Shown piece after piece: positions 36,072-47,083 of a stretch of DNA of 64,000 bases. A program made the translations under genes and the position numbers. Below the pieces are notes generated by a model. That model made no database searches. It was given only the letters and a program-made list of their open reading frames with translations, and was not told where the DNA came from. The DNA is from Anaeramoeba flamelloides (lineage: Eukaryota; Metamonada; Anaeramoebidae), in the NCBI GenBank assembly GCA_027625915.1, contig JANTQA010000030.1, positions 682,001-746,000 on the forward strand, written 5' to 3'. How positions within the stretch are numbered: the stretch's first letter is position 1; every line of letters starts with the position of its first letter.

Positions 36072-39000
36072 GTTATGAAGGTTGAAAATTAAAGACTAAT
36101 TTTAACTTCAAATTATTATTTGTTGAATGTTTAAAACTTTTGTTCTTTTCGGATTTGAAGAAAAAATGTTTGTGAATGAATCTAACATGAACACAATAAA
36201 TCTCTTAATTGTTACTATTTAATTTATAATACAGAGAAAAGGGAGTTATTGAAATCATGAACTCAGAATAATTGTTATTTTAAACAAATTTCTCTTGATT
36301 AGATTAATTTAGATTTGGAACTCTTAATTCACTCAGTTGAATCAATTTTTCTTAATGACAATGTTAAAAGAAATCTATTGGAATTCAAATAAGCAAATAT
36401 CATTCAAAAATTTTTCCTTAACTTTTTTATAATTTTGCTTTCTCCAGATTTTTTGTTATTTTTTTATTTGTGATACTTTTTTAAGGTACTTATTTAATCT
36501 TGAGGTTTTCAAATAAATACCCACGAAGAAATAGAACTTCACAATTAACAATTTGTTTTTTATTGTTAAGTGTAAAATATCAATATCAAAATTTTCATTC
36601 AGCTTTCAAAAATACATACTCTCAAGAATAAAAATTAAAATTAATCTATAAAAATCTTTATTCTTAAAGGCAAATCAATAATTGATGACTTATTTCAGAA
36701 TTAAAAATTGTAAATGTAAAATTGTTTCTCAATGTTTTGTTGGAAAGTCGACTGAAAATTTTGTTACATTTATATTGCAAAAAATCGTAATTAATCAGAA
36801 GTAATATGCATTAGCTTTTCTAAATAATATGGAAAATATCCAAGAAAAATTAAAGAGGTTTAATTCGCCAAACTTATATCTAAAATTATTTCCCTTTTAT
36901 AATTTAGAACTTTTGTGATTTATTTTAATGTTGACAATTATATGTTTACTTTTCAAAATCTAAATGAAAATTTTATTTTGTGAATTTTATAATTTAAATC
37001 TGTCGATGATTTTAGATTTCCTTTTGTTGTTTAAATTCGAGAAAAAAAAAGGGAAAAAAAAAAATTTACATTTAAATCTATTGATGCCCTAACATTTTTT
37101 TAGATTTTATTTTCCCAAATTTTTAATTTATTGATTTAACATTATTTTTTGGTTCTCGTTTAATTTACCATTTTTAAATTATTGATTTTATTTTTTAATT
37201 ATTATTTTTCTCAAAAATTGACTTGATTTTCAATTTTTAAAAGAGAAATATTTGATCAATTCCTCCTTTTAGAAAGTAAATCATTTTTTTCCTCATCACC
37301 CCTTAAAAAGACGAGTTATGGAAATATTATCATTTTTATTCAATCAAAAATTCTTCTTATAATTGTGAGAAAAAAAAATTTTGAGACAGAAAAAAACTGT
37401 GGTTTTATTTCATTCTTGTGAAATTTTAAAAATTGAATTGGGAAGATTAATAACACTGATTAAAATATTGGGATTTTTATAAAAGATAATAAGAATATAA
37501 ATGAGGATTAAAAACTTTTAGGATAATATGGTTGAATATAAATTCTCTTTATTTCAATTTCATCAATTTACTTTAAGTTGAATGTTGTAAAAATCAAATA
37601 CTGAATTTTTTATAAAAAAAGTGCAAGGCATCTTTAATGTTATCCAATTGTCTATCGAAACAACAAAGAATTATTTGTAATTTCTGTTATTTTTATTTTG
37701 AGGAAGAAAAAAAATATCATCAAATAAAGAAACAAAATAAAGGAATAAGAATTTTATGAAAAAAAAGTAACAGATATTATAGAAATAACATAAAACACTT
37801 AAATCAGAGAATAGAAAACACACCATCATTTTTTCATAATATTGAACTTTAATATTGGAAAATAATTTCCAATAAAAATTTTTTTCATTTTTTTTTTTGA
37901 TGGGAGAATTACCCTTTTCAAATTTGAAAAAAAAAAATCTTCAACTCCAAGAATTGTTTTTAGATCATTTGAAAATTCAACTTAAAATTGATAAAATCAA
38001 ACAATTTTTTGGAATAGTTAATCTAATTTTCAAAATAATACCAAAGGTCACAAACTTGTTTTTTGAAATCACAAGCTAAAAAAATATTCATAACAAAAAA
38101 TTTTTTTCAAGTAAAAAAAATAAAAAATAATAAATTTTTCAAAATTATATTATGTTCTGAATTTGATATTATTTTTATATTTTATTTTATCATTTAATAG
38201 ATTATTTTATTTTTTATTTGTTACTTTTTATGTAAAAAACCGATATTATAGAGATAAATTTATAAATATTAAGTTTTTGACTCCAAATAAAAGTTATTAA
38301 AAAAATTGTGAACTATGGAAAATAATCAGGTTTTTAAGTTTGTAAATTATTTTTTAAATAAGAATATAAAAAATAGAATTTTTAGTTAATGACCCAAAAT
38401 TAAGTTACCCAAATCTCAAAAACAAATTCATCACAACATAGGAAAACCTTGAATCTCAAATCTCTCAAATAAAAAAATATAATTATAATAAGATTTAAAT
38501 TAATTTTAAATCTAAAAATGTTATTTAAACCACATTATTTCTTCTTGGATATTATATATCTAGAAAGATCCCACCCCCCTTCAATTTCATTATAATATCA
38601 AATAAAAGTTGATTTTTAAAAAGTCGAATAATAATATAAAAATAAACAATTTTCAAAGCAGCAAGTTGAAAAAAATAATAAAATAAATAAATAAATTAAT
38701 AAAAGAAAAACATTTAAATCATGAGCAAACAATTTCTGGTATTATTAAATGGAATAAATGGAATTTCAAAAGATAGAATTCAGTTTTATCCAAAGAACTA
38801 AAATTTAGTTTAGTAATTTTCATTTTATCATTTTAATTTTGACTGTATATTAAATCATTTCATTTTTTTATTAAAATAATTGGAAAGGGTAGAAAGAAAA
38901 AACTGGAGGAAAATAAAGAAATTATTATTATTTTTGAAAGAACAAAAAAATTATCAAAAATAAAAATAAAAAAAAAATTAAAATAAAAAATCAAAAAAAG

Positions 39001-39801
39001 AAAAATAAAAAAAAAAAAGAAGAAGAATTAAGAGAAATACAAATATTGGCTGGATGAGTTTATAAAAAGAAAATATAAAAAATTGATAACCTAAAAGATA
39101 AAAGAAAGAGCTAGAAATAAATTTAAATTAAAAAAGGGGTTTCGAAAAAGAAGCAATAGAAATAAAATAATATAAATCAAACCAATGATAGATTTTTATT
39201 AAGAACACCTAAAAACACAACCAAAATATTTTTTGTTAAAATAATTCAGTTTAAAAAATAATCATGAATGTTCATTTGAGAAGTCGTTGTTTAATTGTAA
39301 CAATTTCATTTTTCTTTTTGGATCTGATTTTTTTTTACCCTCGAGAATTTTTCCCTTTCCGTTTTCTATTTTTATTTCCAAGTTACTCATACTTTGATGT
39401 TTTAGTATCTCAGTATTAGCAATTAAGAACTTGATCTTTTTACTTTAGAACACTTCTTCCTAGTATAAAGAATTTTCCAGTCAGGGTAAAAATAATAAAA
39501 ATACCAAATTTAACAAACGTTTAAAAAAAAAAAAAAACAACAAAATATTTTATTTTGTTGTGGGATGGATGAAAATTAAAAAGTAGAAAATGATAAAGTT
39601 GTTTTAAATAAGTGTGCTCAAAATCTTTTTTTTAAAATAGAGTTCTATAAATAGTTTTTTAGAGTTTTGAGAACTATTTTGGAGAAACTTAAAAAACCAT
39701 TTTTGACACACTTTGTTAAAATGATTATATAAAAAAAAAATAAATATAATAAAAAATGATTCTTAATGAATAAAAAAACGAAGCGATCCAAAAAAAAGTG
39801 A
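36072..39801. other. Intergenic, mostly featureless
   Basis: 3.7 kb between the start of the PH gene and the end of the VIPAS39-like gene. Apart from a possible reverse-transcriptase fossil at 37.9 kb, I see only A/T-rich sequence and homopolymers. Confidence 0.5.
37900..38079 (+). mobile_element. Possible LTR-retrotransposon fossil (Ty3-like)
   Basis: A 59-aa remnant includes IDKIKQFFGIVNLIFK and a following IPKVTNL, which recalls the end of a Ty3/gypsy-type reverse transcriptase just before RNase H. No other part of such an element and no terminal repeats were recognised. It is a broken, old fragment at most. Confidence 0.3.
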
Positions 39802-41856
39802 TTAATTTTTCCATTTCATTTTGGGATTATCCAATACCTTATCAATTCTGGTAATATAAGTAACTGAATCTTGACCTGTTAATTTGTCAATGGCAATTTC
39901 CTTTAATTTGGTAATATATTGTTTACTTTTTAATTGTATTGCCGCGTCAAGAGCGGAATTATAAAATCTTTTTTCCAAAGCTATTCTATATTTTGTTTCT
40001 TGGTCATGTATATTATCAACATAAAATTTGATTTCGAATTTTGTAGCGTTAGCCCATGACAATGCAGCGACAAAGGGAACAAACCCTATTGGTGTTTTGT
40101 ATTTGCCAGATAAGGTTCCCTTTGAAACAAGCTTTTTGATCTCTTTCCATTTTTTTGTTTTAGCTAGCGCCCAGAGCGCTGTTGTCACATACTGATCCTT
40201 GGAGATCGAAAACGCCTTTACGAAGGCATTCGGGCTGACGACTCTTTTTGAACTACTGTAATGATAAACACATAGATGGTGCAGGGTATGTCTTAAGGGC
40301 TTAAATATGATATTCTCTGGTGGGTACCTTCTAAAAACGGGATTGTCGTTGTGGTCCAGATCATAATTCTTGATTTGTGTTTGTGAGACGATCAGATTTT
40401 TGTAATCAGCGAATTGCTTTTGGTAAAATTTACCGTCGATTACTTGCTTTGAATATTCTGAAAACAGCTTTTCACAGGTATCCAATTCCATAACTCTTAC
40501 CTTTGCAGAACTGTCTCGTAGGCACCTTCTTAACCGTAATATACCGCGATCGAAGAGCATATTTTCGTATGCATAGAGCTCCTCCATTTGAGTATAGTCG
40601 CCACGTCGGCTACGGTAAGAGAGATATTGCTTTTTTGCAATCCCTGTTTTGTCGGATCTTAAGAGATCATAAAATCGTTTCTTTTTTACAGTTGATAGGA
40701 GAAACATTAAGACTTTAATGATTAATTCTGAATTATAAGTTTCGACAGCTAAAAATAAGAGCTCTTGTTTACTTTCCAAAGTCTTGCATTGCTCCAATGG
40801 CGCAGGCAAACCCTCCTCAAGATTTGTAATTAGCTCGCTTGGTGTCAGAAGAAACTTTTTTTTTTTAATATTTTGAAGGATATCCTCTAATTCGTTAATA
40901 CGTTTTGTTTTGATTAGTAATTTTTCTTGGAGCTGTGTGTTTTCTTCTTTGATATTGACCATTGCGTTCCTTTCGTCGAAATTTAAACTTGTGCTGTTGT
41001 TATTGCCCTTACCAGAAAATTGAAGATCATTATCTTGATCATAAGCACGATCTTTTTGCTTTTCTTTTTGGATTTCTATTTCATCTTCACTTTCATTGGA
41101 GCTATAAAAATTGTCATTGCCCTGATTCGTATTTTTTTTCATTGTCCTTTCCTTGTCAACGATATTAACATCACTAATTTTATTACCAAAGCTTTTTGTT
41201 TCGTATGCTACTGTTGTGCTCTTCTTGACGGTGTTGTTCTCATTGTTGTTTTCATTTGATCGGCTGTCAAAATCTAATCGACTAAAGCCTTGCTTTTTTC
41301 CTTGGCTTGTGTTTGTAGTTGTTGGTCCGGTTGTGTGCTTTGTTGGTTCTTTGCTTTCTTTTTTAATCAGGTGCCTTGATTTTTTTAATTTTTCAGTAAC
41401 GTTCGCTCCAATTTTTCCCAGTTTTGTTTTTTTTTTCTTTTTTCTTTTCTTTTTAGGCTTGGAGTCTGGTAAGAACGATTTTGGCTGCTGTGATTTTGAA
41501 CTTTTTTTTTTGGTTTTTGTTTTTTTAGTTTTGGGATCAGAGATCTTGTTTGTTGCTGTGTTGTGCGATTTATGAACCGTAAATTTGATTGACTTTTTTT
41601 TTACAGGCGGTGACAACGTTGTTGTAGTTGTTGTTTTTTTTGTATATTTTGCTTTGGGCTTATTATTAAACCTTTCAATATCAACCTCGCCTTCGCTCAT
41701 ATCGGATTCTGAATCTGAATCTGATGGAAGAAATCTGTTTTTTTTTTTCTTTGTGTTTTTTTTTAAATTTGGTTTAAAATCATCGCTTGAGCTAGAAGTG
41801 TTTTGGTAGCTGCTTTGTTTTTTTTTTGGTTTTGATTTTTTAAAAACTTGACTCAT
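39802..41856 (-). CDS. VIPAS39: VIPAS39/SPE-39 (VPS16B)-like protein
   Basis: 684 aa from the ATG at 41856 (MSQVFKKSKPKKK); the frame extends upstream, but that part is hydrophobic and A/T-rich and looks like 5' UTR. Residues 1-290 are disordered, basic and Ser-rich. A coiled coil (EENTQLQEKLLIKTKRINEL) is at about 297-335. From about 340 an all-helical domain resembles the C-terminal Vps16-type region of VIPAS39: LFLAVETYNSELIIKVLMFL, YLSYRSRRGDYTQMEELY, ILRLRRCLRD, TTALWALAKTKKWKEI and KYKTPIGFVPFVAAL. In animals VIPAS39 pairs with VPS33B for late-endosomal and lysosome-related traffic. The alternative is a divergent VPS16. The partner VPS33B is not in the window. Single exon. Confidence 0.68.
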   Translation of the reverse strand: MSQVFKKSKPKKKQSSYQNTSSSSDDFKPNLKKNTKKKKNRFLPSDSDSESDMSEGEVDIERFNNKPKAKYTKKTTTTTTLSPPVKKKSIKFTVHKSHNTATNKISDPKTKKTKTKKKSSKSQQPKSFLPDSKPKKKRKKKKKTKLGKIGANVTEKLKKSRHLIKKESKEPTKHTTGPTTTNTSQGKKQGFSRLDFDSRSNENNNENNTVKKSTTVAYETKSFGNKISDVNIVDKERTMKKNTNQGNDNFYSSNESEDEIEIQKEKQKDRAYDQDNDLQFSGKGNNNSTSLNFDERNAMVNIKEENTQLQEKLLIKTKRINELEDILQNIKKKKFLLTPSELITNLEEGLPAPLEQCKTLESKQELLFLAVETYNSELIIKVLMFLLSTVKKKRFYDLLRSDKTGIAKKQYLSYRSRRGDYTQMEELYAYENMLFDRGILRLRRCLRDSSAKVRVMELDTCEKLFSEYSKQVIDGKFYQKQFADYKNLIVSQTQIKNYDLDHNDNPVFRRYPPENIIFKPLRHTLHHLCVYHYSSSKRVVSPNAFVKAFSISKDQYVTTALWALAKTKKWKEIKKLVSKGTLSGKYKTPIGFVPFVAALSWANATKFEIKFYVDNIHDQETKYRIALEKRFYNSALDAAIQLKSKQYITKLKEIAIDKLTGQDSVTYITRIDKVLDNPKMKWKN

Positions 41857-43316
41857 TGGGAAATCAAAGAAATTATGAAGAAAAATAAAAAACAAAAAAA
41901 TAAATTTTAGAACAATAAGAAATAATTTTAAAGAGGAATATTTGTTCAAGAATAGTTTGATTTTCAAACACCAAACAAAAACAACAAACAAATTTCTTGT
42001 TTGGTTTCAGTAAATTTTTGAGTCAAGTTATTAAAAAAAAGACTTTAAGGTATTTTGAAGCATAATTTTAAATTTTAAACCATTTCAAAGTTGTAAAAGT
42101 AACTAGTAACAATCTTTATAACAGTTTAAGAAATATTTTTGTGTTGTTTATTAATTTGAAATCGAAATTATGAAATAGTAAAAATCAAATTTTGGATCTT
42201 AGAAGTGTAAAAAAAGTTGGAATTGTGGAAATTTCTTATTTTTACAAAAAAAAATTCCCAGTGGATAAATTTCTGTGTGTTGATAGAAAACTTTTTCATG
42301 AGTGGTTGTTTTTATCACAATTTCATCATTTTCAATAAATACCAACCTTTGGTACTATTGCCTATTTTATTTTCGTTTTTGTTATTTTTAACATATTTTT
42401 ATACCTGTAAAGAATCATTAGTCAAGAAATATTCCAAAAATTAATTTTTTTTTATTTTTATTCTAATTATTTGAAATTTATCAGTAAAATTAATAGTAAA
42501 AGTAAAAAAAAAAATATTCTATTGAATGAAAAGTGAGGTGATCTTTTCAAAAAATAATATCATTTTACCAGAGAAAGAGAAAAAATAGTTTGATTAAGGG
42601 ACTAATCTCGATTAATTTTTTTTACCTAAATTTAATAGAGATTGAGAAAATTTTTTGTCAAAAAATTAGATTTGAAAAATCCCTGTTTATTTTCAATATT
42701 AAAGATATTTCTAGAGAAAGAATCCAGACTTAACAATTGGCCAAAAAAAAAAAATAGAGATAAGTTTCTTCAACAATTTTTTTTTAAGTTTTACCTTTCA
42801 GAAGGTTTTAAAATGAAAATTTTATCATATAAAAGTCACTCTCTTTTCTTTAAGAGTAATTTGGGGCAAGGATGAGAGTATAAAAATACAGAAAATACAT
42901 AGAAAGCCTGATAAATTAGTGGTAAATTAAACTTATTTACTTTCTTCTTTTGATATTTTAACAATTTCAAGTAGTTTTTCGATCAGTAAATTCTTTTTTT
43001 AATTTTCATAACCAATCCAAAAAAAAAATGAAAATTGAAATATTTTTTTATTATTGAGTGATGAAATTAATTTATACCCATTTTACTTTTTTCCAAATTT
43101 TTGTTTCGAAATTTCACTAAAGAGTCAGGAATTTTTCTAGAATTATTATTTGTAAAGATAAATTATGAATCTTTGTTTAAATTATTAAAACCCATTCACT
43201 CAATTTGGTCCCAGGCAAAAAAGAAAAATTCACACTTTTTTTAAGAATTAACTAAACTAAAATTGTTTTGAAATAAGTGAAATAATAAAATTCAGATTAA
43301 AGTTCATATTCATAAA
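41857..43316. other. Intergenic, nothing recognised
   Basis: Short frames at 42217-42444 and 42642-42875 begin at non-ATG codons and show no motif. Confidence 0.45.
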
Positions 43317-43512
43317 GTCAGTTTTAAATTTAACGCAAAAACTTTCAACGAAATTTAAGGTACAAAAAAAATCTCAAATTAAAGCATAAAATTTTGAATT
43401 TTTTTTTTTTACAAATTATTTTACTAGAATCCGAATTTTGTGCCTTAATTTGAGATTTTTATTGTGCCTTAAATTTAGTTGAAAGTTTGTGTCTTAAAAG
43501 TGGAAATAGCAG
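43317..43512. mobile_element. Palindromic hairpin MITE, family 3, copy 1
   Basis: About 195 bp that folds on itself: AAACTTTCAACGAAATTTAAGG and ATCTCAAATTAAAGCA at the left are mirrored by TGCCTTAATTTGAGAT and CCTTAAATTTAGTTGAAAG at the right. The centre reads TTACAAATTATTTTACTAGAA. Confidence 0.8.
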
Positions 43513-43911
43513 TAATTGAAATTTCCAAAAAAACCATAAATTATATAAAAAAACTGATAAAAAAATTTTGGGTTCTTTTTCATTGAAACGTTGAGTGGAA
43601 AATTACTTGATTTCGTTGAAAAATTGAAATTGTTGACAATAAGATTTTTTACTTGTTATTTTATAAATTTTTTAAGAAATACAAGTCTTAAATTTTCTTA
43701 ATTTTAATTTGGAGTTTCAAAGTATTTTTATTTTTTTTTCTAAATTTACTTTTTTTAAAAAGAAAAAAAAAAGAAAAGAAGAAAAAAAGGGGGTGGGGGG
43801 TTAAGAAAAAAAAAATGAATTAATGATAGAAAAAATGATATCTACAAATTAATAATCTATTTTGAGAAGAATAATTAATTAAAATCATATTATAAGTAGT
43901 ATATATCCAAT

Positions 43912-43950
43912 AAAACTGGACACCTTTGACTGAAAAAGAATTTATATTGC
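43912..43950. repeat. Short end-like motif shared with 2.84 kb
   Basis: AACTGGACACCTTTGACTGA here matches AACTGGGCACCTTTGAGTGA at about 2841, and the flanks are also alike. Both resemble the GGGGCACACCTTTGAAAT end of the mariner-type element at 22.03 kb. They could be lone terminal repeats; no partner end is clear. Confidence 0.4.
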
Positions 43951-44562
43951 TTATTACTCTTTTTTTATTATTCTTTTTGCCGATGTTTAGGAGTATTCTT
44001 TAATCTCAATTTTTCGGTTTTTAATAGGATTAAAAGTTGGATATAAAATGACTAATATCTATAACTATTATATAATTTGGAATGATTTTTGCAAATATTT
44101 CAAAATTTTGTTATTAATTTATATTTAATTTACATTAGAATATCTGTTTAAATAATTTGTTTAATTTCATTAGGTTAAAAAAAAAGTAATTTAAATACAT
44201 TTTTGATATTTCTTGTGAGTATTTTTTATTTATTTTGGTTTAGTTTTGAAAATTAATTGATTTTAGAATTCAACAATAAAACATCCTTTTTTTTTTTAAT
44301 TATTGTTATATATTAGAAAATTGAAAGATTTTCTAAACACAATCTAAAATTCAAAAACTTTAGTAAAAATTTTTCATAATAGAAAAGAATTTCAAAAAAT
44401 AGTTACTGTTACCCATTTCCTTCTAATGATGGATAATTGACATTTCGCTTCACTCTATTGTACTGGTTTAATTATTAGGTCTTTTTTTAAAATATCTTTA
44501 CCTTTAAATCAAATGATAATTGTTTTTAATTTTTTTCTAAAATTATTTAGATCATTATTATA

Positions 44563-44757
44563 GTCAGTTCCACTTTTAAGGCACATACTTTCAACTAAAT
44601 TTAAGGCACAATAAAAATCTAAAATTAAGGCACAGAATTCGGATTCTAGTAAAATAAATTGTAAAGAAAAAAAATTACAAATTTTGTACCTTAATTTGAG
44701 ATTTTTATTGTGCCTTAAATTTTGTTGTAAGTTTGTACCTTAAAAGTGGAACTGACT
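44563..44757. mobile_element. Palindromic hairpin MITE, family 3, copy 2
   Basis: The cleanest copy. AGTCAGTTCCACTTTTAAGG at the left is the exact inverse of CCTTAAAAGTGGAACTGACT at the right, with matching arms (ACTTTCAACTAAATTTAAGG) almost to the centre. It shares the central GGATTCTAGTAAAATAAATT with copy 1. Confidence 0.85.
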
Positions 44758-45145
44758 GTAAATAATGATAATTTTTTTATTTACCAAAAAATATTTTCAA
44801 CTTTTTTTTTTTAAAATCTAGTTGGTCTGAAAGGTGTAAAAAAACACATCAAGTTATAATTTTTTTTTTGAGTTTATGTCTTTATTTATTAATTAAAATG
44901 GTGAATTATCAATTGTTATTTCATTTTTATACATTATTTCTACTTTTATAAGAAAGACACCAATTAATCAAATAATGTGTAAAAAAATATCAATACTTGA
45001 CAAAAAAATAATCAAGTAGAAGAAAGTCTTTAAAATAAGGCACGGCAAGTTTTTAAGAACAGTGTTTAAGTTTTAAAAAAGTGAATGAGCTCACGATAGA
45101 AAAATATTTTTTATACCTTTTTGATAATTTTTTGTATCTTATTTA

Positions 45146-45340
45146 TAGCCAGTTCCGCATTTAAGATATAAAAGTTGAAGTAGATTTAATTAATAAAAAA
45201 TCTCAATTTAAACACTGTCTTTTGATTTTTTTTATTAAAATTATTTGATTAGAATTTGAAGTTTATACTCTAATTTGAGCTTCGTATTATGCCTTATATT
45301 TCATTGAAAATTGTTTCTTAAAAATGGAACTTGGAGTAAA
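45146..45340. mobile_element. Palindromic hairpin MITE, family 3, decayed copy 3
   Basis: AGCCAGTTCCGCATTTAAGA at the left and AAAAATGGAACTTGGAGT at the right, with an interior of the same order as copies 1 and 2, but the arms no longer pair well. Three copies within 2 kb suggest local hopping. Confidence 0.65.
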
Positions 45341-46092
45341 TTTTTGTGCTTGATTTCTTTCTAATGCAAGTCAAAAAGACTTTGGGCTATCGATTAATAT
45401 CTAGGGGGAAATTATTACACTCTGTTTTGAAAACAAATTAAACATAATTTCCCTTCAGATTTCTACAAAAAATTTTCAAAAATCTTTTAATTTTTAAATT
45501 ATTTGATGACACTAAATCTAGTTTATCTTCTAATACCTCTTTTAGATATTGATTTCATAAACAGTTTATATAAATTGATACGATTTTGGTTTTTTACTAA
45601 AGTTCAATTTATTTTTCAATTAACAGCATTTTTCACCTTTTACAAATCTTATCCAAAAATAAATAAAAAAAAGTTACTTAGTTATTCTAATAATCGAATT
45701 ATTATTTTTTATTTTTATTTTTGTTTTTTTTTAATTTTAAAGTTGGATTTTTCAAATTTACAGGAAATTTTTTTCTCAAAATTTAATAAATATCTAAGTT
45801 TTAATAATATACTTTGAAGAAATAATAATTATCATTTAATTATCAATTGTTGATTTGTTATATAAACCATACCCTCTTAGATTTTTTACAAATGGTTTCA
45901 AAAAAGAACCAAAAGTAAATACTAATTATTTCTCTATTATTATACAAAAACCAAATATTTAAATAAATTTCAAAAATAGTCATAAAATAACTTAATATGT
46001 CTCAATTACAAGAATAAAATTCGAGTTTCTTTCGATTTTCAATCTTTACTTGATTTATTTAATTCATTATTGATAATTATTTACTTCCCAGT

Positions 46093-46655
46093 TAACGTTT
46101 ACAATTCCTGAAATTTGAAAAAAAGATTATCTTGTGTTGGGAGTAGTGATTTGTTAATTGGATTCTTATCTGATCGATCTTGTACTTTGGTATGGGTTTT
46201 TATAGTGGTTCAAAATGAAAATTTTTGACAATTTATTTTTTTTATTTTTCCGAAATCCTTATTGAAGAGTGGAAGCTCAATAGATGGATAAGTGTTTAAG
46301 AAAAAATTTTGATTTTTAGGTTGTACATTGAAAATTTTCTTTTACTTTTTTCTCAATTAACAAACTGAAAAAAAATATTTTTTTAAAAGCTCTAAATAAA
46401 ACCAAACTTAATTAAAAATTATAATCAACAACCCACAAACCACATTTTTTTATAACTTAAGTTCTAGCCAATTAATCTGACACTATTCAATCCGGATTTC
46501 GGAAAAATAAAAAAAATAAATTGTCAAAAATTGTCATTTTGAAACACTATTAAAAGCCATACCAAAGTACAAGATCGATCAGATAAGAATCCAATTAACA
46601 AATCACTACTCTCAACACAAGATAATCTTTTTTCAAACTTCAGGGATTGTAAACC
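46093..46655. mobile_element. Foldback element with arms of about 160 bp
   Basis: The left arm 46093-46256 (GTTTACAATTCCTGAAATTTG, TTATCTTGTGTTGGGAGTAG, TTCTTATCTGATCGATCTTG, CCGAAATCC) is mirrored by the right arm 46493-46655 (GGATTTCGG, CAAGATCGATCAGATAAGAA, CTACTCTCAACACAAGATAA, CTTCAGGGATTGTAAAC). A 236-bp non-coding spacer separates them. The right end is 428 bp before the CPBP protease start codon. Confidence 0.85.
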
Positions 46656-47083
46656 TTAAGTTCAAGATTTAATTTCAAAAAAAAAAAAATACATCTTTTT
46701 TTAAATCTTTGGCGTTTTGAGAAAAGATATTAATCAAAAAATCAGAGACTTTGTTTTAAAGTAACCAACAAAATATTCACAAAACAACAATCTCTTTGAT
46801 CTGCTGAAAAAGTGAGATATTTTGTGTTTTTCAGAAATAGGGTAATAAAATTGGAAATAAATCTTTTTGAATAGCCTAAAATATAAATTGTACATCGTTA
46901 TATACCCCAGTGTTAATATTGGTTGATTTGACAGTTTTATAATAAGAAGGATAATTTCTGAAAAAAAAATCTACCTTTTATCATTATTTCTTTTCGATTT
47001 GTTCTCTGCTTTTTTTTTATTTTTAATTCCCTCCCTTTTTTTGTTTTTTTTTTGGGTTTATAACTCAACACAAATTGAATTGG

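Noticed and set aside
40962-41809. Several plus-strand frames over the VIPAS39-like N-terminus
   Set aside because: Shadows of the low-complexity coding strand.
45503-45817. 104-aa hydrophobic plus-strand frame
   Set aside because: A/T-driven Phe/Leu/Ile composition and no recognisable domain; only its end matches 4.7 kb.
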